Below are positions 7,545 through 14,341 of a DNA stretch of 32,090 nt, piece by piece (positions within the stretch are counted from its first letter, which is position 1; every line of letters starts with the position of its first letter). The notes under the pieces were generated by a model. It did not search any database, was not told where the DNA came from, and saw only the letters and a list, made by a program, of their open reading frames with translations. The position numbers and the translations under genes are program-made. Location of the stretch: contig CAMDDF010000010.1 of NCBI GenBank assembly GCA_945890885.1, forward strand, positions 1 to 32,090, read 5' to 3'. The stretch comes from Candidatus Kuenenia stuttgartensis (GTDB lineage: Bacteria > Planctomycetota > Phycisphaerae > Sedimentisphaerales > CAMDDF01).

Positions 7545-8190
7545 CAGGTTCTCAAGACAGGCAGATATTGTGCCAAGAGAGCGAATACTTGACTGTAAAG
7601 CTACAGTTATTGGTGTTGGCGCTATTGGAAGACAGGTTGCAATACAGCTGGCAGCTGTAGGAGTACCCCAAATCCGGATTATTGATTTTGACCATGTGGA
7701 AATCTCCAATTTGGCATCGCAGGGATATCTCCAGAAAGATTTAGGCAGTCCCAAAGTCGATGCAACTGCTGATTTTTTAAGGCAGATAAACAATGACCTC
7801 AGCGTTGAGATAGTATTTGAACGTTTTAAACGCTCAACACTTTCCGGTACCTGCGTTTTCTGCTGCGTTGATAAAATTGAGACACGCAGGCACATATGGG
7901 ATGCCGTAAAAGACAAGGTAAACTTCTTTGTTGATGGGCGAATGTCTGCTGAAGTTTTGCGTGTAATAACCGCCTGTGATGAAAAAAGCAGACAGTACTA
8001 TCCGCAGACACTCTTTGCCGCCCAGCAGGCCCATACAGGTCCCTGTACAGCTAAAACTACGATTTACTGCGCCAATATAGCGGCAGGTTTTATGCTGGCC
8101 CAGTTTACCAAGTATCTTCGGATGCTGCCGGTTGATCCTGATATCCAGATCAATCTTTTGGCCTGGGAGTTAAATGTCGGCAGTTGTTAA
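7537..8190 (+). CDS. E1-like ThiF/MoeB family activating protein
   Basis: An N-terminal Rossmann nucleotide-binding loop (VIGVGAIGRQ, residues 24-33) is followed by IIDFDHVEISNLASQGY, the ThiF/E1 adenylation signature, and a lysine at 73. The candidate thioester cysteine is C170 in HTGPCTAKTT. No CxxC zinc pairs are present. At 217 residues it is shorter than MoeB/ThiF (about 250), as in PRTRC ThiF proteins. I chose ATG 7537, with GTGAGGTG upstream, overlapping the JAMM stop. It should adenylate the modifier and pass it to the E2-like protein. A terminator follows, so E1 closes the transcription unit. Confidence 0.85.
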   Translation: MDNRFSRQADIVPRERILDCKATVIGVGAIGRQVAIQLAAVGVPQIRIIDFDHVEISNLASQGYLQKDLGSPKVDATADFLRQINNDLSVEIVFERFKRSTLSGTCVFCCVDKIETRRHIWDAVKDKVNFFVDGRMSAEVLRVITACDEKSRQYYPQTLFAAQQAHTGPCTAKTTIYCANIAAGFMLAQFTKYLRMLPVDPDIQINLLAWELNVGSC

Positions 8191-8201
8191 AATTAACCAG
8201 A

Positions 8202-8243
8202 GCTTAGCGATGGTAATGTTTGGCTGTCGCTAAGCCAATTTTT
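8202..8243 (+). terminator. Intrinsic terminator after the E1 gene
   Basis: GCTTAGCGA (8202-8210) pairs perfectly with TCGCTAAGC (8227-8235) and is followed by CAATTTTTA. The hairpin lies 11 nt past the E1 stop. Confidence 0.7.
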
Positions 8244-8261
8244 ACTAAATGAGGTGTAACC

Positions 8262-8534
8262 ATGTCAAAACAGAAAACCAATGATAATCGAATAACAACA
8301 ATTGGACAGCTTAAAGAGCTGGCAAAGGATGAAAGTGGCCTGGATTGTTTCATCATGCTAAATGGAGGCCTGAGAAGCTCTAAATATATCAGGTATTACC
8401 CTGATGATAACAGCTTTTTTGTGCTGAATCTCATTGATGACAGCCAGCAGGAACTAACTGAAAGCCAGATTCTTGACGGTGCTTATTCCAATATCGGCCA
8501 GGCAATGAAAAAGGGAAGTTTAATAATGGATTAA
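8262..8534 (+). CDS. Conserved accessory protein of mobile elements (90 aa)
   Basis: The sequence reads ITTIGQLKELAKDESGLDCF then LNGGLRSSKYIRYYPDD and FVLNLIDDSQQELTE. I recall similar short proteins on conjugative elements, without a function. The start follows TGAGGTG. It lies just after the E1 terminator and runs with the two following genes, separated by 17 and 11 nt, as a second short operon. A fold with alternating strands is likely; no catalytic residue stands out. Confidence 0.7.
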   Translation: MSKQKTNDNRITTIGQLKELAKDESGLDCFIMLNGGLRSSKYIRYYPDDNSFFVLNLIDDSQQELTESQILDGAYSNIGQAMKKGSLIMD

Positions 8535-8551
8535 ATTTATGAGGTGAAAAA

Positions 8552-9211
8552 ATGTATTACAAAGAAGTTGATAAACGGTATAGGGAGGTAATGGCAGCTT
8601 TCCTGAAGAAGCATTACAGGTACCACACCATGAACAGCTGGAATAAATCAAACAGCTACGCAAATAACATCAAGCTTTACAACATTGATAAACCTGCTGA
8701 CATTGACAGCAACAAATGTTGGGAAATGATTGGGGTCGCTCAGTGGCAGGAAAAGTTAAGCAGCCTGCTGGAGGATTTTGGCAAAAAGCATAACTGGCTA
8801 TGGCAGGCTGGTATCAATGGCAGAAGCGGCGGATATGTTGTTCTTTACAGAGGCGGCATAAAGCCCAGCGGCTATAAAAGCTACTGCATACATTGCGGCC
8901 AGAAAAACTATCAGGCTGTTGTTGACGGTGAAGTTGGTATCTGCGGCAGATGTGATGCCAGGGCAAGAGTTAATTTCAAGCAGACACATATGCAGGTCTT
9001 TACCTTACCAGGCAAGGAAGTTGATATGCATTGGGATTTTGATGGCTGGACTTTGAGCGATCTGCGGGAAAGAGTTGAGTTGGTTCAGGATTTTGACATG
9101 CTCAGTGATGATCTCGTGGCAGCGTATTTTGATATATGCCGGAACTACCGTATTACTGAAGAAGAAATCCTTGTACCAAAAACGATCAAAGTATTGGAAC
9201 CCATAGTTTAG
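8552..9211 (+). CDS. Zinc-ribbon-containing element protein (219 aa)
   Basis: About residues 1-105 form an aromatic-rich domain (RYHTMNSWNKSNSYANNIK, WLWQAGINGRSGGYVVLY) that I recall from phage and conjugative-element hypothetical proteins. Residues ~111-137 hold a zinc ribbon, YCIHCGQ and ICGRCDARAR (two CxxC pairs 21 residues apart). The C-terminal part is helical and acidic (WTLSDLRERVELVQDFD). GAGGTG precedes the ATG. It is the middle gene of a three-gene operon. Nucleic-acid or protein binding through the ribbon is plausible; no enzyme motif is visible. Confidence 0.7.
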   Translation: MYYKEVDKRYREVMAAFLKKHYRYHTMNSWNKSNSYANNIKLYNIDKPADIDSNKCWEMIGVAQWQEKLSSLLEDFGKKHNWLWQAGINGRSGGYVVLYRGGIKPSGYKSYCIHCGQKNYQAVVDGEVGICGRCDARARVNFKQTHMQVFTLPGKEVDMHWDFDGWTLSDLRERVELVQDFDMLSDDLVAAYFDICRNYRITEEEILVPKTIKVLEPIV

Positions 9212-9222
9212 GAGAATTGAAT

Positions 9223-9543
9223 ATGCTGTATATAAGATTGTTTCACGGCAGATGCGACCCAGATCAGCAAATGGATGACTGGGGAAGCGATGGTCCGGTA
9301 TTTGGACCTTATGAATTTGTGCACACTACTTATGTATCTTTCTTGAGATTAGGCAGGCAAGATGGAATTTGTGATGAGCTGCATGTTCACGAGGATATGG
9401 TCTATTATAATGGGATCTACTATGGTGACTGGAGTGTGTTCGATGCAGCAGTGTTCGAAAAAACAAAATTCCAGATAGCTGTTTTCCAGCAGGATAAAGC
9501 AAATATGCCGGAAAATACTGCACCAAAACTTCCAATTTACTAA
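9223..9543 (+). CDS. Hypothetical protein (106 aa)
   Basis: I do not recognise the family. ATG 9223 is preferred to the TTG at 9217 because GGAG lies 8 nt upstream. The product has an N-terminal LYIRLFHGRCDPDQ, a FGPYEFVHTTYVSFLRLG segment and several aromatic residues (MVYYNGIYYGDWSVFD). It begins 11 nt after the zinc-ribbon gene, so it belongs to that operon and is the last gene before the terminator at 9657. Confidence 0.65.
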   Translation: MLYIRLFHGRCDPDQQMDDWGSDGPVFGPYEFVHTTYVSFLRLGRQDGICDELHVHEDMVYYNGIYYGDWSVFDAAVFEKTKFQIAVFQQDKANMPENTAPKLPIY

Positions 9544-9656
9544 GCGGACCAGGCGGACCAATCGCTCACTAGTCCAGACTATACACAACCAATCAGCCGA
9601 CCAAACGAGAAATCCTTATCGAACCTGCCTGTTCTTCTGCTGACGAGTTGACATGG

Positions 9657-9688
9657 GGGGCCTCGGCAAGGCCCCTCATTAAATTTTT
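9657..9688 (+). terminator. Intrinsic terminator closing the plus-strand accessory block
   Basis: GGGGCCT (9657-9663) and AGGCCCC (9669-9675) form a 7-bp GC stem with a 5-nt loop, followed by TCATTAAATTTTTA. It separates the ubiquitin-like/accessory block from the archaeal-flavoured block. Confidence 0.7.
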
Positions 9689-9740
9689 ATAGTCATGCCA
9701 ATTATTGCGATCGAATTCTACACAATCCACTACCGATAAC

Positions 9741-9748
9741 TTTAAATA
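9741..9748 (+). promoter_or_regulatory. TATA-like box before the 69-aa gene
   Basis: TTTAAATA is centred about 31 nt before ATG 9776, preceded by CGATAAC. No Shine-Dalgarno site precedes the ATG (TGTCATTATAAA), so a near-leaderless mRNA is expected if the box works as an archaeal TATA element. A sigma-70 reading is less natural at this spacing. Confidence 0.45.
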
Positions 9749-9775
9749 CTCTCAATTCTTTATTGTCATTATAAA

Positions 9776-9985
9776 ATGACATCAGAAAATTTAAACCAAA
9801 CCATTGAAAAGAGTCTCCATACTCTTGAAGAGATCTGCGAGAATACCCGTGCCATACGTCGTGTGGTAAACAGGATACTTGACCATCTTCATGAGCAGGA
9901 AGCTGCTGAAGAGTTCGATGAGGATTACGACATAGATGAGATCGACTGGGATAAGCTCGATGAACGAGATGATATGTTCAGTTAG
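9776..9985 (+). CDS. Small acidic helical protein (69 aa)
   Basis: I do not recognise it. The N-terminal half is helical with coiled-coil character (LNQTIEKSLHTLEEICENT, RRVVNRILDHLHEQE). The C-terminal third is very acidic (EEFDEDYDIDEIDWDKLDE). This is the first of three short co-oriented genes that converge on the Orc1/Cdc6 gene. The start is supported by a TATA-like box at -31 and the absence of an alternative Met. Acidic small proteins next to replication genes can be partners or inhibitors, but that is only inference. Confidence 0.6.
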   Translation: MTSENLNQTIEKSLHTLEEICENTRAIRRVVNRILDHLHEQEAAEEFDEDYDIDEIDWDKLDERDDMFS

Positions 9986-10002
9986 ACCGCAAAGTTTTTA
10001 TA
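9986..10002 (+). promoter_or_regulatory. BRE/TATA-like promoter before the 109-aa gene
   Basis: TTTTTATA (9995-10002) is centred 25-26 nt before ATG 10024, with a purine-rich CGCAAAG just upstream like an archaeal BRE. There is no Shine-Dalgarno site before the ATG (CACATCGATATTGT), consistent with a leaderless transcript. Confidence 0.5.
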
Positions 10003-10023
10003 GAGTATTCACATCGATATTGT

Positions 10024-10353
10024 ATGCGTAAACCTAATCCAGAAACTGAGACCCTGCTTGGCGATATGAGGAATTCATTAGATCGTATCAAAGCATTGAC
10101 AGCATGGCAGCAGCTCAAGCAATCAGAGCAATATCCGGGCCGCCCGCCGGCATTTGTGATGAGCGATCCAACTTGTACAGACCTCAATAATGAGTATTCC
10201 CGCATTATGGCGACATGTTCGCAATTACAGACGGTTTTTAACGCATCAAAAGTTCCTACAATAACAATTGGGCGAACTCGGCGTGAATATTTCAGGCTTA
10301 AACAGGAATTAAATGCCCTTAATGTGCCGGCACGGCTCAAAGGCCTCTTATAA
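10024..10353 (+). CDS. Hypothetical helical protein (109 aa)
   Basis: No known family recognised. Features are a helical N-terminus (ETLLGDMRNSLDRIKALTAW), a Pro-rich turn (YPGRPPAFVMSDP) and a basic C-terminus (TIGRTRREYFRLKQEL). It is separated from the next gene by only 2 nt (stop 10353, ATG 10356), so translation is probably coupled. It has its own TATA-like box. A structural or replication-accessory role is possible from the neighbourhood only. Confidence 0.6.
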   Translation: MRKPNPETETLLGDMRNSLDRIKALTAWQQLKQSEQYPGRPPAFVMSDPTCTDLNNEYSRIMATCSQLQTVFNASKVPTITIGRTRREYFRLKQELNALNVPARLKGLL

Positions 10354-10355
10354 AG

Positions 10356-10928
10356 ATGGGATGGTTCCATATATTCAAAAGACGCCAGCGTAAAAGGAAA
10401 GCTCACAAATCCAGTCATAACCCCAGCGTCCGCAGTTTAGTTGAAAGGCTCCGATCTGATACTTCTTCGCTGCAGCAGCAATTACAGATGATCCAGACCA
10501 CGGTAGATAAGCACGGTGTTTCACTTAATGAGCATACCACATTATTTGAAGATCACAAAGTGAGAGTTGCAAAACTTGAGCAATTGGTCGCCCAGCCGGC
10601 GACTATTGTACCTGCCGAGAGTCCACGCCTGATTAGTCGCTCCCAAACATCTGCTGAATCACCGCTGTCGCGGCAAAAATATGACGTTAATAACTTTTCA
10701 CCACAGGAAAAACGAATCCTGCAGCTATTCTTTGAGCATCAGGATATGGCACTTTCATATACTGATCTGTCACAGGCACTGGGCAAGAGCCCGTTGACCG
10801 TCAAAAACCAGTTACACGAGATACGACTCAAAGCAGACCTTTTTACAAAGACCATCGGTGCTGATAATCGTAACCGTTTCAAGCTCAGGGACGATGTCAG
10901 ACTTCAAAAGTATCTTAATCTCGGTTAG
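10356..10928 (+). CDS. Coiled-coil protein with C-terminal winged helix (190 aa)
   Basis: The N-terminus is strongly basic (FKRRQRKRKAHKSSH). Residues ~25-85 form a coiled coil (LVERLRSDTSSLQQQLQMIQ). After a Ser/Pro linker, residues ~112-185 look like a winged helix-turn-helix: FSPQEKRILQLFFEHQ, ALSYTDLSQALGKSPLTVKN, then a wing with DNRNRFKLRDD. Such architecture suits a DNA-binding dimer, perhaps a regulator or origin-binding partner. The gene is translationally coupled to the 109-aa gene and converges on Orc1/Cdc6, with about 66 bp between the stops. No ligand-binding domain is seen. Confidence 0.7.
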   Translation: MGWFHIFKRRQRKRKAHKSSHNPSVRSLVERLRSDTSSLQQQLQMIQTTVDKHGVSLNEHTTLFEDHKVRVAKLEQLVAQPATIVPAESPRLISRSQTSAESPLSRQKYDVNNFSPQEKRILQLFFEHQDMALSYTDLSQALGKSPLTVKNQLHEIRLKADLFTKTIGADNRNRFKLRDDVRLQKYLNLG

Positions 10929-10994
10929 TCGCCCGACTAGCTGCGGGTGATCGACTAATTTAGTTGATGGATCGACTAACTGCAATTAATCTGG

Positions 10995-12179
10995 TCATTG
11001 TTCAAACCTCAGCGACCAGATCGCAGCCAGCACGACTGGGTCAAAGGCCAACTGGATACGATTGGTATAGGTCTTACTAATCTTTGTGGAAATCAAGAGG
11101 ATCAATCCTAAGCTTTGCAGATACGAGAGATTTGAGTAAAAGTGAACATAGCTGAATGGTTCTTCGTTAAGTCCGGCGCTGATTCGACGATATGCCCCAT
11201 AGATACTTTTGACGTAGCTGTCATGCTGTGATGAGGCGGCTCTTAAAATGCAGAGATTCTGGTCATTGAGATCTTTTATAATATCCACCAGAATATCTCG
11301 TCGTGCCGTCTCGAAATGGTCTTTGATCGGGATACCCGGTTCCAACGCCCACTGATACAGCGTTTTTATTGCAACCCGCACATCTGAATTAGTATTTTTG
11401 ACCGTCATTGCGGCGATTTCGTTGATTATTGCGGTGGGTATGCAGCCAAGCCCGATTTTCGCTCTATCGGTTAGTATTTTCTGAAGTTCAAGAGCATTAT
11501 AGCTTTTAAAATGTACAATTTCCGGCTGGAGCGTGCTTTGGGTACTTGCGTCCAGAAGTTGATGGAATTTTGGATCGTTGCTCAGTAGCAGTACCATATA
11601 GTTATTCGGTGAACGGCTTATCAGATAGAGGATATCTTTGTTCTTGTCCTTATTGCTGATCAGGTCGATTTCGTCCAGAATAAAGACCGTCTTTTGGGGA
11701 TGCAGGTCGGTAAAGTTGTACCAGAGTTCATCCAGACTTACTCCCCGCGGACGAACACCAAGGGCGGAGGCGAGGATTCTAAAACTGGTATTGCACTGAC
11801 GGCAATTAACATAAATGAAGTCGAGTTGTTTTCGATTCCCCAGAATCTGCATGAGGTATTTGGCTATTACACTTTTCCCCGACCCTCGGCAGCCGAGGAT
11901 CAAAACATTATTCGCAATGCCGCTGTGCTGGTATCGCAATAAGGCATCGATGACGGGTTTGGCTTCCTCTCTCATCAAGGGTTTGGCCGGAATATAATTA
12001 AAATTGAAGACATTTATATCCCGAATTCGGGATGTGTTTTTTAGCAGATGACGCTGCTTCTCGGCAAGATATTTCTCGATATCCATTGGACGCATTAACT
12101 CTACTGGACGTATAAACTCTTGCCGGTTTATAAACTTTTCGGTCGCAATAACTGGCAAAAACCCGATTGTGCTGCTCAA
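10995..12179 (-). CDS. Orc1/Cdc6-family AAA+ replication initiator
   Basis: Domains in order: the family entry motif YIPAKPLMREEAKPVID (about 62-78); Walker A GCRGSGKS (96-103); Walker B VFILDEID (165-172); sensor 1 at LLLSNDPKF (198-205); a sensor-2-like helix NSDVRVAIKTLYQWA (about 264-279); and a C-terminal winged-helix region (about 300-394). The 394-residue length suits archaeal Orc1/Cdc6 (about 380-420). These proteins bind origins and load the MCM helicase. The track start is a TTG; later starts such as MRPMDIEKY are possible, and the N-terminus is uncertain. It is divergent from the nuclease gene across a skewed, repeat-bearing intergenic region. The protein could instead be a distant ORC/STAND-like AAA+ ATPase, but the motif set favours Orc1/Cdc6. 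Confidence 0.75.
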   Translation of the reverse strand: MSSTIGFLPVIATEKFINRQEFIRPVELMRPMDIEKYLAEKQRHLLKNTSRIRDINVFNFNYIPAKPLMREEAKPVIDALLRYQHSGIANNVLILGCRGSGKSVIAKYLMQILGNRKQLDFIYVNCRQCNTSFRILASALGVRPRGVSLDELWYNFTDLHPQKTVFILDEIDLISNKDKNKDILYLISRSPNNYMVLLLSNDPKFHQLLDASTQSTLQPEIVHFKSYNALELQKILTDRAKIGLGCIPTAIINEIAAMTVKNTNSDVRVAIKTLYQWALEPGIPIKDHFETARRDILVDIIKDLNDQNLCILRAASSQHDSYVKSIYGAYRRISAGLNEEPFSYVHFYSNLSYLQSLGLILLISTKISKTYTNRIQLAFDPVVLAAIWSLRFEQ

Positions 12180-12193
12180 AGATGTAAGTTGTG

Positions 12194-12202
12194 TATTTAT
12201 AG
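12194..12202 (-). promoter_or_regulatory. TATA-like box before orc1/cdc6
   Basis: On the minus strand CTATAAATA lies about 19 nt from the TTG start at 12179. A transcript starting ~26 nt downstream would begin near 12172, slightly inside the annotated ORF, so either the box is used with short spacing or translation starts later in the frame. Confidence 0.35.
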
Positions 12203-12334
12203 TGATTTGAATTAGGTTACATGCGCCGATAGAGGGGGGGGATGGTTGTGTAAGTTGATTCTTGTGAATGGCTTTGAGTGATGTTTTTGGTTTTTGGTTT
12301 GGTGTTTAGTTTGGTTAGGTAGTTGTTTTGTTGA

Positions 12335-12438
12335 GTAGCGGTGTTGATGGAGTTGTAGTTGCTGATGGTAGGTTTAGATGTTGGATTTAAGGCGTTAATA
12401 AATGAGGGGAATTTTATATAGTCGGTGTGTAAGATAGT
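12335..12438 (+). repeat. Imperfect direct repeat R1 in the origin-like region
   Basis: R1 begins GTAGCGGTGTTGATGGAGTT and ends GTCGGTGTGTAAGATAGT. It aligns along its length with R2 at 12491-12591, with scattered substitutions and a short gap. Weaker similarity extends upstream into GGTTT-rich sequence. R1 contains its own TATA-like stretch (ATTTTATATAG) but no gene follows. Confidence 0.6.
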
Positions 12439-12490
12439 TCAGGTTGATTATTGAGTTTTGGTTTTGTTGTTAGTTGGTTATTTGATTTGT

Positions 12491-12591
12491 GTAGTGGTGT
12501 TGTTTGAGTTGTGATTGCCGATGGAATGAGGTTGTATTTAAGGGTGTAGTAAGTGAGACGAAATTTTTAAATAGTCTGTGTGTTTGATAGT
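12491..12591 (+). repeat. Imperfect direct repeat R2 in the origin-like region
   Basis: R2 begins GTAGTGGTGTTGTTTGAGTT and ends GTCTGTGTGTTTGATAGT. It carries the TATA-like promoter of the nuclease gene, so R1 may be a decayed duplicate of the same promoter region or a second copy of an initiator-binding site. Confidence 0.6.
12561..12573 (+). promoter_or_regulatory. BRE/TATA-like promoter before the nuclease gene
   Basis: AAATTTTTAAATA is centred 25-26 nt before ATG 12595, with purine-rich GAGACG upstream. The leader GTCTGTGTGTTTGATAGTGTG has no Shine-Dalgarno site, pointing to a leaderless start exactly at the ATG. Confidence 0.5.
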
Positions 12592-12594
12592 GTG

Positions 12595-12996
12595 ATGGAA
12601 GAGCAAGATTGTCGGGCAATAGGGCGGTATAGGCCGTATAGGAGTTGGGGAGAGCAGCAGATAGCGTTGCTGATGGACAGAGAGGGTATTGCATACCAAT
12701 ATGAATATCCGCTTGCGCTGATGGATGATGGGAAAGTGAAATTGTATTATCCTGATTTTACGTTGCCGTGTTATGGACTGATTGTGGAGTACTTTGGTGT
12801 TCAAAATAGTTCAGACTATGAACGTAAGACGAGTAATAAAATGAATGCTTATAGAAAAGCTGGTATTGAAACGATTGTTATCACAAACGATTTTTTTAAG
12901 GGAGACTGGCCGTCGCGAATAATGGGCCAGATTGAGCATGTCCTGCAGTCGCGGGTTGAGCGATTCGGCAGAAGGAATGAAGGCGAAAAGAAGTGA
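12595..12996 (+). CDS. PD-(D/E)XK-like endonuclease (133 aa)
   Basis: The core reads SWGEQQIALLMDREGIAYQY, then KLYYPDFTLPCYGLIVEYFG, followed by a basic helical stretch and IETIVITNDFF. An N-terminal Glu helix, the PD, and a VEYFG strand fit the small DUF559/Vsr-like branch of restriction-endonuclease folds. The usual final lysine is replaced by Gly or a nearby residue, so activity is uncertain. I chose ATG 12595 over the GTG at 12580 because a TATA-like box lies 26 nt before it. It is divergent from Orc1/Cdc6 and probably serves element DNA processing or repair. Confidence 0.6.
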   Translation: MEEQDCRAIGRYRPYRSWGEQQIALLMDREGIAYQYEYPLALMDDGKVKLYYPDFTLPCYGLIVEYFGVQNSSDYERKTSNKMNAYRKAGIETIVITNDFFKGDWPSRIMGQIEHVLQSRVERFGRRNEGEKK

Positions 12997-13200
12997 TTTC
13001 TGGTTAGTGGAGAGACAGTGGAGTTTATACGTAGATTGTAGAATGCTAGCTGGACTGGATAGCTGTTGTAACTGCCCAGTGGTGGGAAAAGTATTTAAAT
13101 GGGCGTGTTTTTTGTAGCTGGTGTATTCGTATGAACTCGGGAATAGTTGGTGCTCTGTTACCATAAATGATAGAGTAGTCGTATCTGGTGTCGTATCGAT

Positions 13201-13621
13201 TTACGCATAAACTGTACTCTTTGCGATTGGTTTATGTTTTTTGTATGGTGGGTGAGCAATGGCCAGGATGATCTGGAGCATGAGGGTGAGCCTGCCTGTT
13301 ATGGCGTTTTGCGTCGCCCGCAATGTACCATTACCATGCCCTGTCAAAATAGTAGTTGGCTGGTCGTGAAAGAATTCGATGATGAGCAGCAGTAACTCTT
13401 TGAGCGGCGTAGTTGTTAGCTTTGCTGAAATTGGATCAAGGTCGCTGTATGCAGCATGAAGCTGCGCGTATTCTAAAAGCTCACGAATAGTATTTGTTAT
13501 TTTGGTTGGCCGACTGATGCAGCAGTGATTGCCTCTTTTGGAGTAATCGCATCGAGAACCGTGATTGATTTTGGTCTATCGTAGAATTTCCAATCAGTGT
13601 CTGTTTCTATTTATTTTTCAC
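13201..13621 (-). pseudogene. Inverted, degenerate copy of the 160-aa gene
   Basis: Read on the minus strand from 13621, the sequence matches the start of the plus-strand gene at 13751 base by base with indels: GTG in place of ATG, AAAAATAAA, CAGACACTGATT, ACCAAAATCAA, GGTTCTCGATG, CAAAAGAGG, ATTCGTGAGCTTTTAGAA and CAGCGACCTT. A TAG follows the fifth codon and further shifts break the frame. The aligned part ends near 13433. Beyond it an open frame without a start (IRELLEYAQLH onward) runs to a TAA at 13201-13203 and no longer resembles the plus copy. The interval 12997-13200 holds nothing I can identify. Confidence 0.65.
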
Positions 13622-13655
13622 CCGAGGTAGAGCCGAGTCTTTATAGATTTTTCGC
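13433..13655 (-). repeat. Left arm of a large imperfect inverted repeat
   Basis: This arm pairs with 13710-13957 in inverted orientation and includes promoter (CTATAAAG on the minus strand), CGGCTCTA and the pseudogene start. The ~55-bp centre holds two smaller perfect hairpins: GTTTTC/GAAAAC with a 4-nt loop, and CTCTGGTTTC/GAAACCAGAG with a 13-nt loop. Confidence 0.6.
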
Positions 13656-13709
13656 CCTATCGGGTTTTCTGAGGAAAACTCTGGTTTCGAGGTTTCGCTC
13701 TGAAACCAG

Positions 13710-13957
13710 AGCGAGAAAATGTATAAATCCTTTCGGCTCTATGGCAGGCCATGAAAAATAAACTTAACGAAACAGACACTGATTTTGGAAAAGAACTAGT
13801 GACCAAAATCAACTTAAATGGGTTCTCGATGGATTCATACATGCCAAAAGAGGTTGTCAGCAGCATCAGTCAGTCAACTCCCAAAATATCAAAAGAGTGC
13901 ATTCGTGAGCTTTTAGAAAAGATAATCGCGCAGTATAACATGCTGCACAGCGACCTT
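13710..13957 (+). repeat. Right arm of a large imperfect inverted repeat
   Basis: Contains AGCGAGAAAATGTATAAAT, CGGCTCTA and the first ~70 codons of the intact gene. It aligns with the reverse complement of 13433-13655, so promoter and gene start were duplicated as a unit. Confidence 0.6.
13711..13728 (+). promoter_or_regulatory. BRE/TATA-like promoter before the 160-aa gene
   Basis: GTATAAAT (13721-13728) is centred 26 nt before ATG 13751, with purine-rich GCGAGAAAAT directly upstream. No Shine-Dalgarno site precedes the ATG (GGCTCTATGGCAGGCC). The same box exists in the inverted copy. Confidence 0.5.
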
Positions 13958-14233
13958 GCCCAAATTGTAGCTGCATACTTAAACCAAACAAAAGCTACTC
14001 CTGCCGAAAGCCCCGCCTGCGTGAAGCAACAGAAACAGTTGACCATAGACAGCAAGCCAATAGTTGACATGTTCATTGACTCTGCGGGCCAGCTGTGGGC
14101 TGTAACCGAGAAGCATGATATCAGAAGCTCCTATTACACCGAGACCAGCCTGCCAAAGCAGAGTGCATATATTTTTTATAAGCTGACCATGCCGGCAAAG
14201 AAGCTATCCACTAAGAGTTTTCATTTTAATTGA
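13751..14233 (+). CDS. Hypothetical protein (160 aa) with a domain shared with the 14900 gene
   Basis: No named family recognised. The N-terminal ~85 residues are helical (CIRELLEKIIAQYNMLHSDL). After a linker the C-terminal part reads LTIDSKPIVDMFIDSAGQLWAVTEKHD, which resembles the N-terminus of the 14900 product (VTIKGEPIIDVYESYDGSYWYITE): the shared pattern is I-x-x-x-PI-x-D then dG-x-x-W-x-x-TE. The pair may share a small beta domain with a separate helical N-terminus here. The start fits a TATA-like box at -26. A degenerate inverted copy lies immediately upstream. Confidence 0.65.
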   Translation: MKNKLNETDTDFGKELVTKINLNGFSMDSYMPKEVVSSISQSTPKISKECIRELLEKIIAQYNMLHSDLAQIVAAYLNQTKATPAESPACVKQQKQLTIDSKPIVDMFIDSAGQLWAVTEKHDIRSSYYTETSLPKQSAYIFYKLTMPAKKLSTKSFHFN

Positions 14234-14341
14234 CTATATAATAGATTCAAGAATTTGCCAGATGTGTTTATTGCTGAGCGTATCTTGCCTGTAAGTGAGC
14301 AAAAGAGGATTTGCAGTAATCAATTCGTGAGCGGCCTGTCA

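Larger units (their letters stand above)
12203..12594. other. Candidate replication origin: G/T-skewed, C-poor intergenic region
   Basis: About 390 bp between the divergent Orc1/Cdc6 and nuclease genes is almost entirely G, T and A on the plus strand, with very few C. It opens with a run of eight G (12234-12241) beside the initiator gene. Archaeal origin recognition boxes contain a G-string, and orc1/cdc6 genes commonly sit beside their origin. A duplicated ~100-bp segment occupies the right part. No ORF is supported. I could not identify a canonical origin recognition box, so the origin assignment rests on position, skew and repeats. Confidence 0.45.
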
